From contig JAJQHF010000226.1 of NCBI GenBank assembly GCA_021199975.1, forward strand, positions 1 through 19,723: 19,723 bases of DNA, in the 5' to 3' direction. Each line of letters begins with the position of its first letter. Within the stretch, counting starts at the first letter, position 1. This document shows positions 1-7,259 of this stretch, one piece after another. The translations under genes and the position numbers were made by a program. Below the pieces are notes generated by a model that was not told the DNA's origin, searched no databases, and saw only the letters and a program-made list of their open reading frames with translations. The stretch comes from Candidatus Gastranaerophilales bacterium (lineage in GTDB: Bacteria > Cyanobacteriota > Vampirovibrionia > Gastranaerophilales > Gastranaerophilaceae).

Positions 1-1062
1 ATAGTAAAAAATGGAAATAAGATATATAAATTGGAAGATTTTGAATGCAAAAACTTTATTACAGACAGCCAAATGATTATAAATAAAAATGTAACAATAC
101 CTGATATAGAATGTACAGGTGATTCAATTAATATTACAATTATAGGAGAAAATAATTTAAAAAATATAACATTTAAAAATCAAGGAGAGGTTAAAATTCA
201 ATGTGATAGTACAGGTAAGCATATAAAAGCCGGTGACTTAAATGTTATAAATGGTGAAATTCAGAAAGATTATGTTCCAAAGGGATTAGAATCGGTAGCA
301 GGAATGTCTGAGTTAAAACAGCAATTATATGATGATATAATTAATCCATTAAAATACAGAGACAAATATCGAAAGTACAATATAAATCCTGTAAATGGAT
401 TTATGATGTATGGTCCGCCCGGGTGTGGAAAAACCTTTATAGCTGAAAAATTGGCAGAAGAAACAGGAAGAAATTTTATAACAATAACTCCAAATGATAT
501 AGGAAGTATTTATCAGCATCAACCTGCAATGAAAGTAGCTGAAAAATTTAGTACGGCAAGAAGTGAAGCACCTTCTATCGTATTTATAGATGAAGCTGAA
601 TCTTTACTATATCCCAGGGAAGGATTATCAAAAGAAAATCCGGATTATAATGAGATGATAACTGAATTTCTACAACAAATGAATAAATGTGCTGATAAAG
701 ATGTATTGATAATAATGGCATCAAATGAACCTCAAAGAATTGATAATGCTATAAAACGTACAGGAAGAACTGATAAAAAAATATATGTTGGTCCTCCTGA
801 TAAAGAAACAAGAAAGGAATTATTTATTCAAAAATTAAATAGTATTTATAACGATGGTAATATTAATTATGATGACTTATCAGATAAAACAAATAACTAT
901 ACGGCAGAAGATATCAGAATGGTTCTAAGGACAGCTTCTTTGAAAGCATTACATAACGATAAACCTGTATCACAACAAGACATAGATGAAGCATTACAGG
1001 AAGTAAAACCGTCAATATCAGAGAAATTAGTTCAATATTACAAAAAGAAAGGTGAAGATTAA
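1..1062 (+). CDS. AAA-type ATPase with beta-rich N-terminal region (5' end outside window)
   Basis: Classical AAA ATPase. The frame stays open to base 1, so the gene probably begins upstream; the first in-window start, TTG at 31, has no ribosome binding site. Numbering from that TTG: residues 1-80 are a run of short beta-prone, N/I/T-rich segments resembling a small beta-solenoid. The AAA module covers about 85-325, with Walker A GPPGCGKT at 128-135, a pore-loop-like SIYQHQ near 159-164, Walker B IVFIDE at 183-188, sensor-1 N232, and arginine fingers in the RTGRTD stretch (R243, R246). The small lid domain carries TAEDIRMVLRTAS. No peptidase domain follows, so this is not FtsH; it is a remodelling or unfolding ATPase of unknown substrate. 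The next gene starts on the base after its TAA, implying coupling. Confidence 0.85.
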   Translation: MVKNGNKIYKLEDFECKNFITDSQMIINKNVTIPDIECTGDSINITIIGENNLKNITFKNQGEVKIQCDSTGKHIKAGDLNVINGEIQKDYVPKGLESVAGMSELKQQLYDDIINPLKYRDKYRKYNINPVNGFMMYGPPGCGKTFIAEKLAEETGRNFITITPNDIGSIYQHQPAMKVAEKFSTARSEAPSIVFIDEAESLLYPREGLSKENPDYNEMITEFLQQMNKCADKDVLIIMASNEPQRIDNAIKRTGRTDKKIYVGPPDKETRKELFIQKLNSIYNDGNINYDDLSDKTNNYTAEDIRMVLRTASLKALHNDKPVSQQDIDEALQEVKPSISEKLVQYYKKKGED

Positions 1063-1371
1063 ATGATTAATCGTGTTAATTCTGATAATAAAAAGGATAA
1101 TATAAGTAATGCTGTTAAATATGGAGCAGGTTCAGCAGCAGGCGGAATTATAGGTTATAATATAAAATCTTCCCCTAAAGACAGTTATGAAGTTGTAAAC
1201 AACTTAGGTAAAGTTGCTAGTTTAAGAAAAACTAAAACAATAAATAACTCAATTAAATATAAAAATACGATATTAGGCGGTTTGCTTGGTTTTTTATGTG
1301 TATTTATTACTAAAAGTATTATAAACTTTTCAAAACAAAAAAAAGATAATCTAGAAGAAACAAAAAAATAG
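1063..1371 (+). CDS. small glycine-rich membrane protein coupled to the AAA ATPase
   Basis: 102 residues of no family I recognise. The ATG follows the TAA of the AAA gene with no gap, and the end of that gene supplies AAAGGTGA as ribosome binding site, so the two are very likely translated together. It has two hydrophobic stretches: a glycine-zipper-like segment at about 20-35 (GAGSAAGGIIGY) and a stronger transmembrane helix at about 69-88 (TILGGLLGFLCVFI). The linker and both ends are Lys/Asn-rich, and the C-terminus is highly charged. I infer a membrane anchor, substrate or partner for the ATPase; nothing in the sequence proves that. It ends with TAG. Confidence 0.65.
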   Translation: MINRVNSDNKKDNISNAVKYGAGSAAGGIIGYNIKSSPKDSYEVVNNLGKVASLRKTKTINNSIKYKNTILGGLLGFLCVFITKSIINFSKQKKDNLEETKK

Positions 1372-1417
1372 AACAAAAATCATACTATTACCTAAATATA
1401 TATTCAGTTTTATCATA

Positions 1418-1445
1418 AAATCATAATTCTTGTAAATTATGATTT
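1418..1445. repeat. 11-bp inverted repeat, possible weak terminator
   Basis: The arms at 1418-1428 and 1435-1445 (AAATCATAATT / AATTATGATTT) are perfectly complementary around a 6-base loop. The element lies 46 bases after the small membrane protein, in the 263-base gap before convergent kdsC. The stem has only A/T pairs plus two G-C pairs and no clean T-tract follows, so terminator activity is uncertain. Confidence 0.35.
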
Positions 1446-1512
1446 ATTAAATTATAAAAAATCAGCATTGATATGCACGAACAAAGAGAACACATTGTTT
1501 TCAAAACTTTTT

Positions 1513-1544
1513 TAGCAGAATTATTATATAATAAATTTTTGCTA
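1513..1544. repeat. A/T-rich imperfect inverted repeat in convergent gap
   Basis: TAGCA at 1513-1517 pairs with TGCTA at 1540-1544, and the inner ATTAT/ATAAT bases extend the stem with a small bulge. A further short dyad, TTAGC at 1605-1609 with GCTAA at 1617-1621, sits just after the kdsC stop and is the best placed candidate to end the kdsD-kdsC message on the minus strand, though its T-run is poor. I see nothing else in 1372-1634. Confidence 0.3.
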
Positions 1545-1634
1545 CATTTAAAATAATGTGAGTTTAGATTTTATCATAGAAAACAAGATTTATACAAAAT
1601 TTAGTTAGCTGTTGTTGCTAAAAATTAAAATCTT

Positions 1635-2144
1635 CTAGGCAAGCCCTTTAAATTGAGTCTTATAAATCAAGTCGGTTAATTCTCTGACGGCGCCTCTGCC
1701 TCCTCTTTTGGCGGAAATAAAGTGGCATACACTTTTTACTTCACTTACTGCATCACAAGGACAACACGCCAACCCGACTTCTTTTAACACTGATATATCA
1801 GGCAAATCATCACCCATATATGCAGCTTGAGAAAAATCTAAATTGTACTCCTCTAACATTTCTTTCATAGGCACGAGTTTATTTTTCTGCCCCATGTATA
1901 GCTTTGTCATTCCGAGATTTTCAAAACGGTGTCTTACTGCATTGCTTTCTCTTGCAGTAATTATAGCAGTTTTTATTCCGGCTTTTGTAATCATGGAAAT
2001 TCCTTGACCGTCTTTTGCGTTGAATATTTTATATTCAATACCGTTTTCGCCGTATATTATACCTCCGTCAGTCATAACTCCATCAACATCAAAAACAACA
2101 AGTTTTATTTTTAAAGCTCTGCTTTTTAAATCAATATTAAACAT
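1635..2144 (-). CDS. kdsC: 3-deoxy-D-manno-octulosonate 8-phosphate phosphatase (KdsC)
   Basis: Removes phosphate from KDO 8-phosphate to give KDO, the inner-core sugar of lipopolysaccharide; cytoplasmic. The 169 residues form a minimal, capless HAD fold as in the KdsC family (E. coli 188 residues). Motif I is FDVDGVMTDG with nucleophile D19 and acid/base D21; motif II lies in ITARES (T62-R64); K89 is in QKNKL; motif IV is GDDLPD at 111-116. The C-terminal GGRGAVREL is the family signature that closes over the active site of the neighbouring subunit. The ATG overlaps the kdsD stop (TAATG), with GGGAG about 8 bases upstream, so both are made from one transcript. It ends with TAG. Distant YrbI-like sugar phosphatases are the only real alternative, and the neighbouring kdsD argues against them. 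Confidence 0.92.
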   Translation of the reverse strand: MFNIDLKSRALKIKLVVFDVDGVMTDGGIIYGENGIEYKIFNAKDGQGISMITKAGIKTAIITARESNAVRHRFENLGMTKLYMGQKNKLVPMKEMLEEYNLDFSQAAYMGDDLPDISVLKEVGLACCPCDAVSEVKSVCHFISAKRGGRGAVRELTDLIYKTQFKGLA

Positions 2145-3130
2145 TATGCAACTCCCGCCTTTAATAAATCATGGATGTGAATAATTCCGACAGGGAAATT
2201 ATTCTCATCACATACCGCTAAAGATGTAATTGAATATTTTTCCATATATGCAAGGGCTTTTGCCGCCATTGCATCAGAGGTAATGGTTTTAGGATTTTTA
2301 GTCATTATCATATTATTTGTTAATACCGAAACATCAGGATATCTCAATAAAATTCTTCTTATATCACCGTCAGTTAAAAGACCTGTTAACTTATTTTCTT
2401 CATTAACAATTAATGCACAGCCCAGCTTCTTTTTTGAAATCAAATCAACCGTTTCAAGGAATGTATCTGTTTCGTGAGCTATAGGCATTAAAGATTTATC
2501 TTTAAGCATTAAGTCTTTTACAATATATAAAACTCCTTTGCCTAGAGTTCCCGAAGGATGATATAAAAGGAAATCTTCCATGGAAAAACCTCTTTTTTTC
2601 AACAGACATACAGCTATAGCATCTCCCATTGCAAGAGTTGCGGTTGTGCTGGCAGTAGGAGCCTTCCCTAGTGGACACGCTTCTTTTTCCACGGAAATAT
2701 CAAAATAAATATCCGCACATCTTCCGAGTGTTGAATTTTTATTCCCTGAAAGTACAATTAAAGGTACTTCAAATCTTTTTATCAACGGTAAAAGATTTAA
2801 CAATTCGTTAGTTTCGCCGCTGTTTGAAATTGCTATTACAACATCTTCTCTTGTTATTATACCTGAATCTCCATGCGTACTTTCAGCAGGATGAAGAAAA
2901 TAAGAAGGTGTTCCTGTTGAGGACAATGTCGCTGCTATTTTTCTGCCAATAAGTCCTGATTTCCCCATACCTGTAACTATTACACGTCCTTTTGAGTTTA
3001 GTATAACTGTCAAAGTTTGTTCCAAATTATCATTTATTCTTTCCTTCAACTTTAAAATAGAATCTGATTCTATCTGAAAAACTTCTTTTGCTAATTCATC
3101 TAATGTTGACTTTTGTATAATTTCTGCCAT
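2144..3130 (-). CDS. kdsD: arabinose-5-phosphate isomerase (SIS plus two CBS domains)
   Basis: Interconverts ribulose 5-phosphate and arabinose 5-phosphate, the first committed step to KDO. The SIS domain is at about 35-175, with GMGKSG at 54-59, ISNSGE at 101-106 and the KEACPLG segment at 149-155. Two CBS domains follow (about 205-262 and 270-325). By the family's known active site, K57, E109, E150 and H191 line up with the catalytic Lys, two Glu and His, all present. An ATG at 3142 is also in frame, but GGAAGG lies just ahead of the ATG at 3130 and nothing suitable precedes 3142. The 3130 start gives 328 residues, the length I recall for E. coli KdsD. The downstream partner is kdsC. KpsF/GutQ paralogues have the same domains; pairing with kdsC favours the KDO role. 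Confidence 0.92.
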   Translation of the reverse strand: MAEIIQKSTLDELAKEVFQIESDSILKLKERINDNLEQTLTVILNSKGRVIVTGMGKSGLIGRKIAATLSSTGTPSYFLHPAESTHGDSGIITREDVVIAISNSGETNELLNLLPLIKRFEVPLIVLSGNKNSTLGRCADIYFDISVEKEACPLGKAPTASTTATLAMGDAIAVCLLKKRGFSMEDFLLYHPSGTLGKGVLYIVKDLMLKDKSLMPIAHETDTFLETVDLISKKKLGCALIVNEENKLTGLLTDGDIRRILLRYPDVSVLTNNMIMTKNPKTITSDAMAAKALAYMEKYSITSLAVCDENNFPVGIIHIHDLLKAGVA

Positions 3131-3156
3131 AAAACCTTCCATTAATAACTATACAA

Positions 3157-3162
3157 ATTATA
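3157..3162 (-). promoter_or_regulatory. candidate -10 box for kdsD-kdsC
   Basis: On the minus strand this reads TATAAT, a perfect -10. It would start transcription near 3150, about 20 bases before the ATG at 3130, leaving room for the GGAAGG site. No good -35 is visible; a T-run occupies that place. The region is so A/T-rich that chance matches are expected. Confidence 0.35.
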
Positions 3163-3223
3163 CAATAATAATACGAATAAAAAAATATAATTTATTATAA
3201 AATTTATTATAGAGATAAAAGCA

Positions 3224-5038
3224 ATGTTAAATATAAAAAAACAAAAAAGAACTCATGAACTATTAAAAATCAATATTATTTTAACAATATTGATTATTGT
3301 GTCTTCTTTAATCTTATTTTTTCTGACTAAAACGGGAAAAAATGATTTTACACTTTATAATTTTTATATTACAGGCTTTTTATTTTTTATATATCTGTTT
3401 CTCATTTCAAATAAATTAAAAAAAAATATAATCGAGATAAAAAAGGAAGCTTGTTATACAAATTACAATTTAGGAATTTTAACTTTTCTTATTTTTCTGT
3501 TTCTGATTTTAACAGCAAGTGCAATATGTTTGATTACGGTAAATAGAGAAGCAGCAAATGCTGCATTTATATTTACATTCTTTATAAGTACAATAACAAT
3601 GGTATTTCCTTCTATATTACTAATTGTCTTTATGTACTTTATTTTTCCGGCTTTTATAATACCAGGTATAAAAATTACAAAAAACAAAAATAAAAATAAA
3701 AACGTTTTTTTATTGGTTTTGTTAATAATATATACAATTTTCTGCATTTTTAAAATTTCAAATCAATTAACAATATTAAAAAATTTTGAAAGACAAGACA
3801 AAATTAAAAGCTCAAAATTAATGGTTAATTACTCTACCAAATATCTAAAATTTAACAATATCAGCGATTATGCAAAAAAACTTATGAAAAATGATAAAAT
3901 AAAGGTTCCATTTTTTTATACAACCAATACTTTTCCGTATAATGATTACGATTCGGCAGAAAGATTTTGCAAATCTCTTGAAGCTAGAATTCCAAACTAT
4001 CTTGAACTTTATCATATTGTTTTTAACAAATTTGATACTTTCGGTGAAAATTATTATTGGAGCTGCGATAAAGACGGAAAAAAACATCTTGTTCTTCATT
4101 TTAAAAATATGTCTTATGAAATCATGAAAAGACCTGATAATGTTAAACCTTTACTGTATTGTGTCGCTGATACAAAAGATGAAATGGGTTTTGAAAAAAA
4201 ATCATACTTCTATCACAATTTTGAAATGGAAAAAAATGAAACTTTAGAAACATATACAGATAAAAATTTTAACTTTGAAAAATTAAATGATTTACTAAAA
4301 AAAGACAGAAATGAACAAAAAATAATAGAACAACAAGAACCAAAGCTGCTGCCCTTTGCAACAGAGAAAAAACATGTTAATTTTAGCGTAAAAGAAGTAA
4401 CACCTGAAATATTTGAAGATTTAATTAATTCGGGTTATTACTACAATCCGGCGGCAAGTATAAGCAAGGACTACGAAACAAATGATGCTGTCTTTTCTTC
4501 AATTGTAAGAAACAATTCAGACAAAATAAGGTTATGTTTCTTTCCGTTTACGAAATATATAGGATTAAACATAAATCAGGAAAAAGAAATTTGGCAGCAA
4601 AGTTTTTGTTCACCGTCATTTGATTTAGTAAATATGGCTCCCGTAATTAAGACCCAGCACGAAAAAGACTCATATTGTATAGCCTATGGAGGCAGAGTGC
4701 CTAATATCCCTGAGCTTAACGGAATTTTAAGAGCTCATGGAAAAAATCAAATAAACGTAAAATACTGGGTAAATACAAAAGTTAAAGACCCTTATACAAA
4801 TACAGCAATGCCTGTTCTTGTATATTATAAAGATTCAAGATTTTTAAATGTTAAAGCAGTATCTCCTTCTGAAAATGAACAGGCATATACTTATTGTATA
4901 AAAAAATCACAAAATCCTTCAAGCGTAATTGCTAATTATAAATCAAGATTTCCAAATGTAGAAGGTTATATATATGCGAAACAGCAATGCCAAAATTGTT
5001 ATTACTATGAAGTGCCTGATACTGTATTAATGCAATAA
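3224..5038 (+). CDS. polytopic membrane protein with two C-type-lectin/FGE-like (DUF1566-like) repeats
   Basis: 604 residues, no named family known to me. Residues 1-180 hold five or six transmembrane helices (about 15-35, 44-63, 82-104, 112-147 possibly as two, 160-178). The soluble remainder contains two copies of one pattern. Copy 1: AERFC (245-249), RIPNYLEL (255-262), YYWSC (277-281), LLYCVAD (310-316). Copy 2: SYCIAYGGRVPNIPEL (483-498), KYWVNT (513-518), YTYCIKK (555-561). The order Cys, R-(L/I/V)-P-x-x-x-E-L, YW, closing Cys is the pattern of the C-type-lectin-like fold in DUF1566 and formylglycine-generating-enzyme-like domains. A charged linker at 340-385 separates the copies. Paired cysteines suggest an extracytoplasmic domain. 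Binding or signalling is possible; no catalytic residues can be assigned. The ribosome site is weak (AGAGA). Confidence 0.6.
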   Translation: MLNIKKQKRTHELLKINIILTILIIVSSLILFFLTKTGKNDFTLYNFYITGFLFFIYLFLISNKLKKNIIEIKKEACYTNYNLGILTFLIFLFLILTASAICLITVNREAANAAFIFTFFISTITMVFPSILLIVFMYFIFPAFIIPGIKITKNKNKNKNVFLLVLLIIYTIFCIFKISNQLTILKNFERQDKIKSSKLMVNYSTKYLKFNNISDYAKKLMKNDKIKVPFFYTTNTFPYNDYDSAERFCKSLEARIPNYLELYHIVFNKFDTFGENYYWSCDKDGKKHLVLHFKNMSYEIMKRPDNVKPLLYCVADTKDEMGFEKKSYFYHNFEMEKNETLETYTDKNFNFEKLNDLLKKDRNEQKIIEQQEPKLLPFATEKKHVNFSVKEVTPEIFEDLINSGYYYNPAASISKDYETNDAVFSSIVRNNSDKIRLCFFPFTKYIGLNINQEKEIWQQSFCSPSFDLVNMAPVIKTQHEKDSYCIAYGGRVPNIPELNGILRAHGKNQINVKYWVNTKVKDPYTNTAMPVLVYYKDSRFLNVKAVSPSENEQAYTYCIKKSQNPSSVIANYKSRFPNVEGYIYAKQQCQNCYYYEVPDTVLMQ

Positions 5039-5056
5039 GTTAGTATATTTAGATTA

Positions 5057-5085
5057 TTGTATATAAAGTTAAAATCCACTATATT
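5057..5085 (+). promoter_or_regulatory. promoter for the M49-type peptidase gene
   Basis: The -35 TTGTAT (5057-5062) and -10 TATATT (5080-5085) are exactly 17 bases apart. Transcription would begin near 5092, giving a leader of about 16 bases that just holds GGAGA at 5096-5100 before the ATG at 5108. This also argues against the earlier in-frame TTG at 5057. Confidence 0.5.
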
Positions 5086-5107
5086 TGATTTATATGGAGA
5101 TTTTATT

Positions 5108-6844
5108 ATGAATTTTGAATTAAATTTATCTATTGAAGAATTAGAAAAAAGAACAAATAAAGATTATTTGATAAAGAAACCGATGTTGGAAAAAGACTCT
5201 AAAGAATATGAAAATTTAGAGCAAGGCGATAAGGAAGCATTAAAACATCTTGTAAAAGCGGCAGAATACGGAAATATTATTTACATGAAACAAGATAACG
5301 AATTAAATCTGCCATTTAAAATATTTTTGGAAGAAGAAATAAAAAAAGGAAATAAACAAGCGGAGCTTACAAAAATTCTTTTTGATGCGCAGCTTGGAAT
5401 TATCGGTATAGATTCGGAGTCCGCCCCCGTAATCCTTTTAAAAAATGCTAAAGAGCTTGACGGAAAAGCATTTTACCCCTCCGACTTATCAAAAGAAGAA
5501 TTTCAAAATATACTCATTCAAATGCTAAAAGACGGCGGCAAAGATGAAGTTGCAAAAATTTTAAACCAAAGAAGCATTGTAAAAAGGGAGGGCAAAAAAC
5601 TTTCTGCTTTTGATTATACACAAGAATTTAAAGAAGAATTTAACCTAATAGCAGATGAACTTGAAAAAGCCGCTAAAACATCATCAAATAAAGATTTTAA
5701 CGAATATTTGATACTTCAGGCAAAAGCATTGAGAGAAAATAACCCGATGTTAGATGCGCAAGCCGATAAAAAATGGGCTTCTTTACAGGATACTCCGCTT
5801 GAATTTACAATTTCACGTGAACAATATGCCGATTTATTAACTGGGAGCGTTATTGAAAACGAAGAATTAAAACAGTTACTCGAACAGAATAACATAACAC
5901 CCGTTTCAAAAGATTCAATAGGAATAAGAGTCGGAATAGTAAATAAAAAAGGTACGGAAGATTTATTAAAAGTAAAAAACTATCTGCCTTTAATGGCTGA
6001 AAACATGCCGTTAAAAGAAAAATATGAACAAAATATATCTTCTGCTGATGATAATCTTCAAACAATGGTAGATGTTGATATAGTTTCTTTAAGAGGAGAT
6101 GAAGGCTCTTACAGAGGCGGAATAACCATAGCGCAAAATCTTCCCAATAATGATAAATTATCACTTACAATAGGCGGAGGAAGGCGAAATGTCTATCATA
6201 GACAGGTAAGAACAAATAATTCACAAGAAGCGCTTGAACGCAGAAAAAAGAGGCTGGACGCAACTTTAAATAAAGAGCTTCACAAATATTACAACCCTGA
6301 AGCCGACCATTGGTTTACAATAGGGCATGAAAATGTACACTCTTTAGGACCTAAATCAGGCACGGAAGCTTTAGGCAAATATAAAAACATAATTGAAGAA
6401 AATAAAGCCGATATGGGTTCGCTTGCCCTTTTAGACTGTCTTAAAAATGCCGGAGTTTATACAGAAGAAGAAAAAATTCAAATTCTTGTTACTTTCGGCG
6501 CAAATTGCTTCTTAAAAGCAAAACCCAAAATTTCACAGGCACACAGAGTAAGAACTGTTATGCAGGCATATTTCTTCATCAGAGAAGGAGCAATAAGCGT
6601 TAACCATGATGGAGTTATTGATATAGATATCAATAAAATGATACCCGCCGCACGAAAAATGCTTACCGAAATTATTGAAGTACAATTATCTCAAAACTTT
6701 AACAGAGGAGAGAAATTTATAAACGATTATTTCATTTGGAATAAAGATATAGATGCCGTTTCTCAAAAATTAAAAGAAATTGACAAATCATTAAACGGAA
6801 TGATAGTTACTCCGCTTGCCGATTATTTGATTACAAATTCATAA
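5108..6844 (+). CDS. peptidase family M49 (dipeptidyl-peptidase III-like) metalloenzyme
   Basis: Probable zinc peptidase removing dipeptides from short peptides; no signal peptide, so cytoplasmic. The ATG at 5108 is chosen because GGAGA lies 8 bases upstream; it gives 578 residues, shorter than the 700+ of human DPP III. Zinc site: HENVH at 407-411 (H407, E408, H411) and EENKAD at 430-435 supplying the third ligand, the M49 order HExxH...EExxAD. Also family-like are the run from SIGIRVGIVN (270-279) through TIAQNLPN (340-347) to GGGRRNVYH (356-364), and AHRVRTVMQAYFFIREGA near 478-495. Classical DPP III has the longer HEXXGH motif; this protein has plain HEXXH, as I recall for some bacterial relatives, so exact specificity is open. 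It has its own promoter. Confidence 0.72.
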   Translation: MNFELNLSIEELEKRTNKDYLIKKPMLEKDSKEYENLEQGDKEALKHLVKAAEYGNIIYMKQDNELNLPFKIFLEEEIKKGNKQAELTKILFDAQLGIIGIDSESAPVILLKNAKELDGKAFYPSDLSKEEFQNILIQMLKDGGKDEVAKILNQRSIVKREGKKLSAFDYTQEFKEEFNLIADELEKAAKTSSNKDFNEYLILQAKALRENNPMLDAQADKKWASLQDTPLEFTISREQYADLLTGSVIENEELKQLLEQNNITPVSKDSIGIRVGIVNKKGTEDLLKVKNYLPLMAENMPLKEKYEQNISSADDNLQTMVDVDIVSLRGDEGSYRGGITIAQNLPNNDKLSLTIGGGRRNVYHRQVRTNNSQEALERRKKRLDATLNKELHKYYNPEADHWFTIGHENVHSLGPKSGTEALGKYKNIIEENKADMGSLALLDCLKNAGVYTEEEKIQILVTFGANCFLKAKPKISQAHRVRTVMQAYFFIREGAISVNHDGVIDIDINKMIPAARKMLTEIIEVQLSQNFNRGEKFINDYFIWNKDIDAVSQKLKEIDKSLNGMIVTPLADYLITNS

Positions 6845-6857
6845 ATAGCCTGAAATA

Positions 6858-6882
6858 ACAGTTGCAAAATACATACAACTGT
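6858..6882. repeat. inverted repeat, possible operator before the 83-residue gene
   Basis: ACAGTTG (6858-6864) and CAACTGT (6876-6882) are perfect 7-bp arms 11 bases apart. They overlap the candidate -35 at 6862-6867 and half of the spacer. No T-tract follows, so an operator fits better than a terminator. Confidence 0.35.
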
Positions 6883-6890
6883 GTTAACAT
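6862..6890 (+). promoter_or_regulatory. weak candidate promoter for the 83-residue protein
   Basis: TTGCAA (6862-6867) and TAACAT (6885-6890) are 17 bases apart, predicting a start near 6897 and a 26-base leader. The -10 is poor (4 of 6), so this is tentative. The alternative is read-through from the upstream gene, 78 bases away. Confidence 0.3.
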
Positions 6891-6922
6891 TATATGCGTA
6901 TGAATATGTAAAGGGAGTTGTT

Positions 6923-7174
6923 ATGAAAGTTCAAGCCGTAAATTCAGTTATGCCTGAAAATAATTGTCAATCCGTAAGAAGAGCCGGAATTCTGCGAAAA
7001 CCGCAGGAAAATAATTTTCAAGAACCTGAATATAGTATTGAACTGTCTGATGACGTTTATACTCCGTCTGACCCTTATACTACCGAACAAAAATATAATT
7101 TAGCATGCCAATTGGCTGCATATTATAAAACTCAATATGAAGAACTTGCCGAAGGATTAGGCTGCATAGCTTAA
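6923..7174 (+). CDS. small protein of unknown function
   Basis: 83 residues with no family I recognise. The ATG at 6923 has a strong AAGGGAG site 6 bases upstream, while an in-frame GTG at 6881 has none, so the shorter form is chosen. The N-terminus (MKVQAVNSVMPENNCQSVRR) is short, polar and free of a signal sequence. The middle is acidic and proline-containing (DDVYTPSDPYTTEQ). The C-terminal third is a likely helix (YNLACQLAAYYKTQYEELAEGL). No transmembrane segment is present. The strong ribosome site and a dyad over the candidate promoter suggest a real, possibly regulated gene, but nothing points to a function. Confidence 0.55.
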   Translation: MKVQAVNSVMPENNCQSVRRAGILRKPQENNFQEPEYSIELSDDVYTPSDPYTTEQKYNLACQLAAYYKTQYEELAEGLGCIA

Positions 7175-7223
7175 TTTATCCATTTAACGGGTATAGTATC
7201 TTTTAACGATTTTCGGCAATATT

Positions 7224-7252
7224 TTGTGCCGGCTGATTATTTGTGGTATATT
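7224..7252 (+). promoter_or_regulatory. dprA promoter giving a leaderless mRNA
   Basis: TTGTGC (7224-7229) and TATATT (7247-7252) are 17 bases apart. A start 6-8 bases after the -10 falls on 7258-7260, and the dprA ATG is at 7260. No ribosome binding site precedes that ATG. A short dyad, CGGCA (7214-7218) with TGCCG (7227-7231), overlaps the -35 and may be an operator. Confidence 0.5.
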
Positions 7253-7259
7253 ACAGCTT

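Noticed and set aside
3128..3142. kdsD starting at ATG 3142
   Set aside because: No ribosome site precedes it; GGAAGG sits before the ATG at 3130 and the resulting length fits the family.
5850..6164. minus-strand open frame inside the M49 gene
   Set aside because: Leu/Phe/Tyr-rich reading opposite a Lys/Glu/Asn-rich gene; no start signal.
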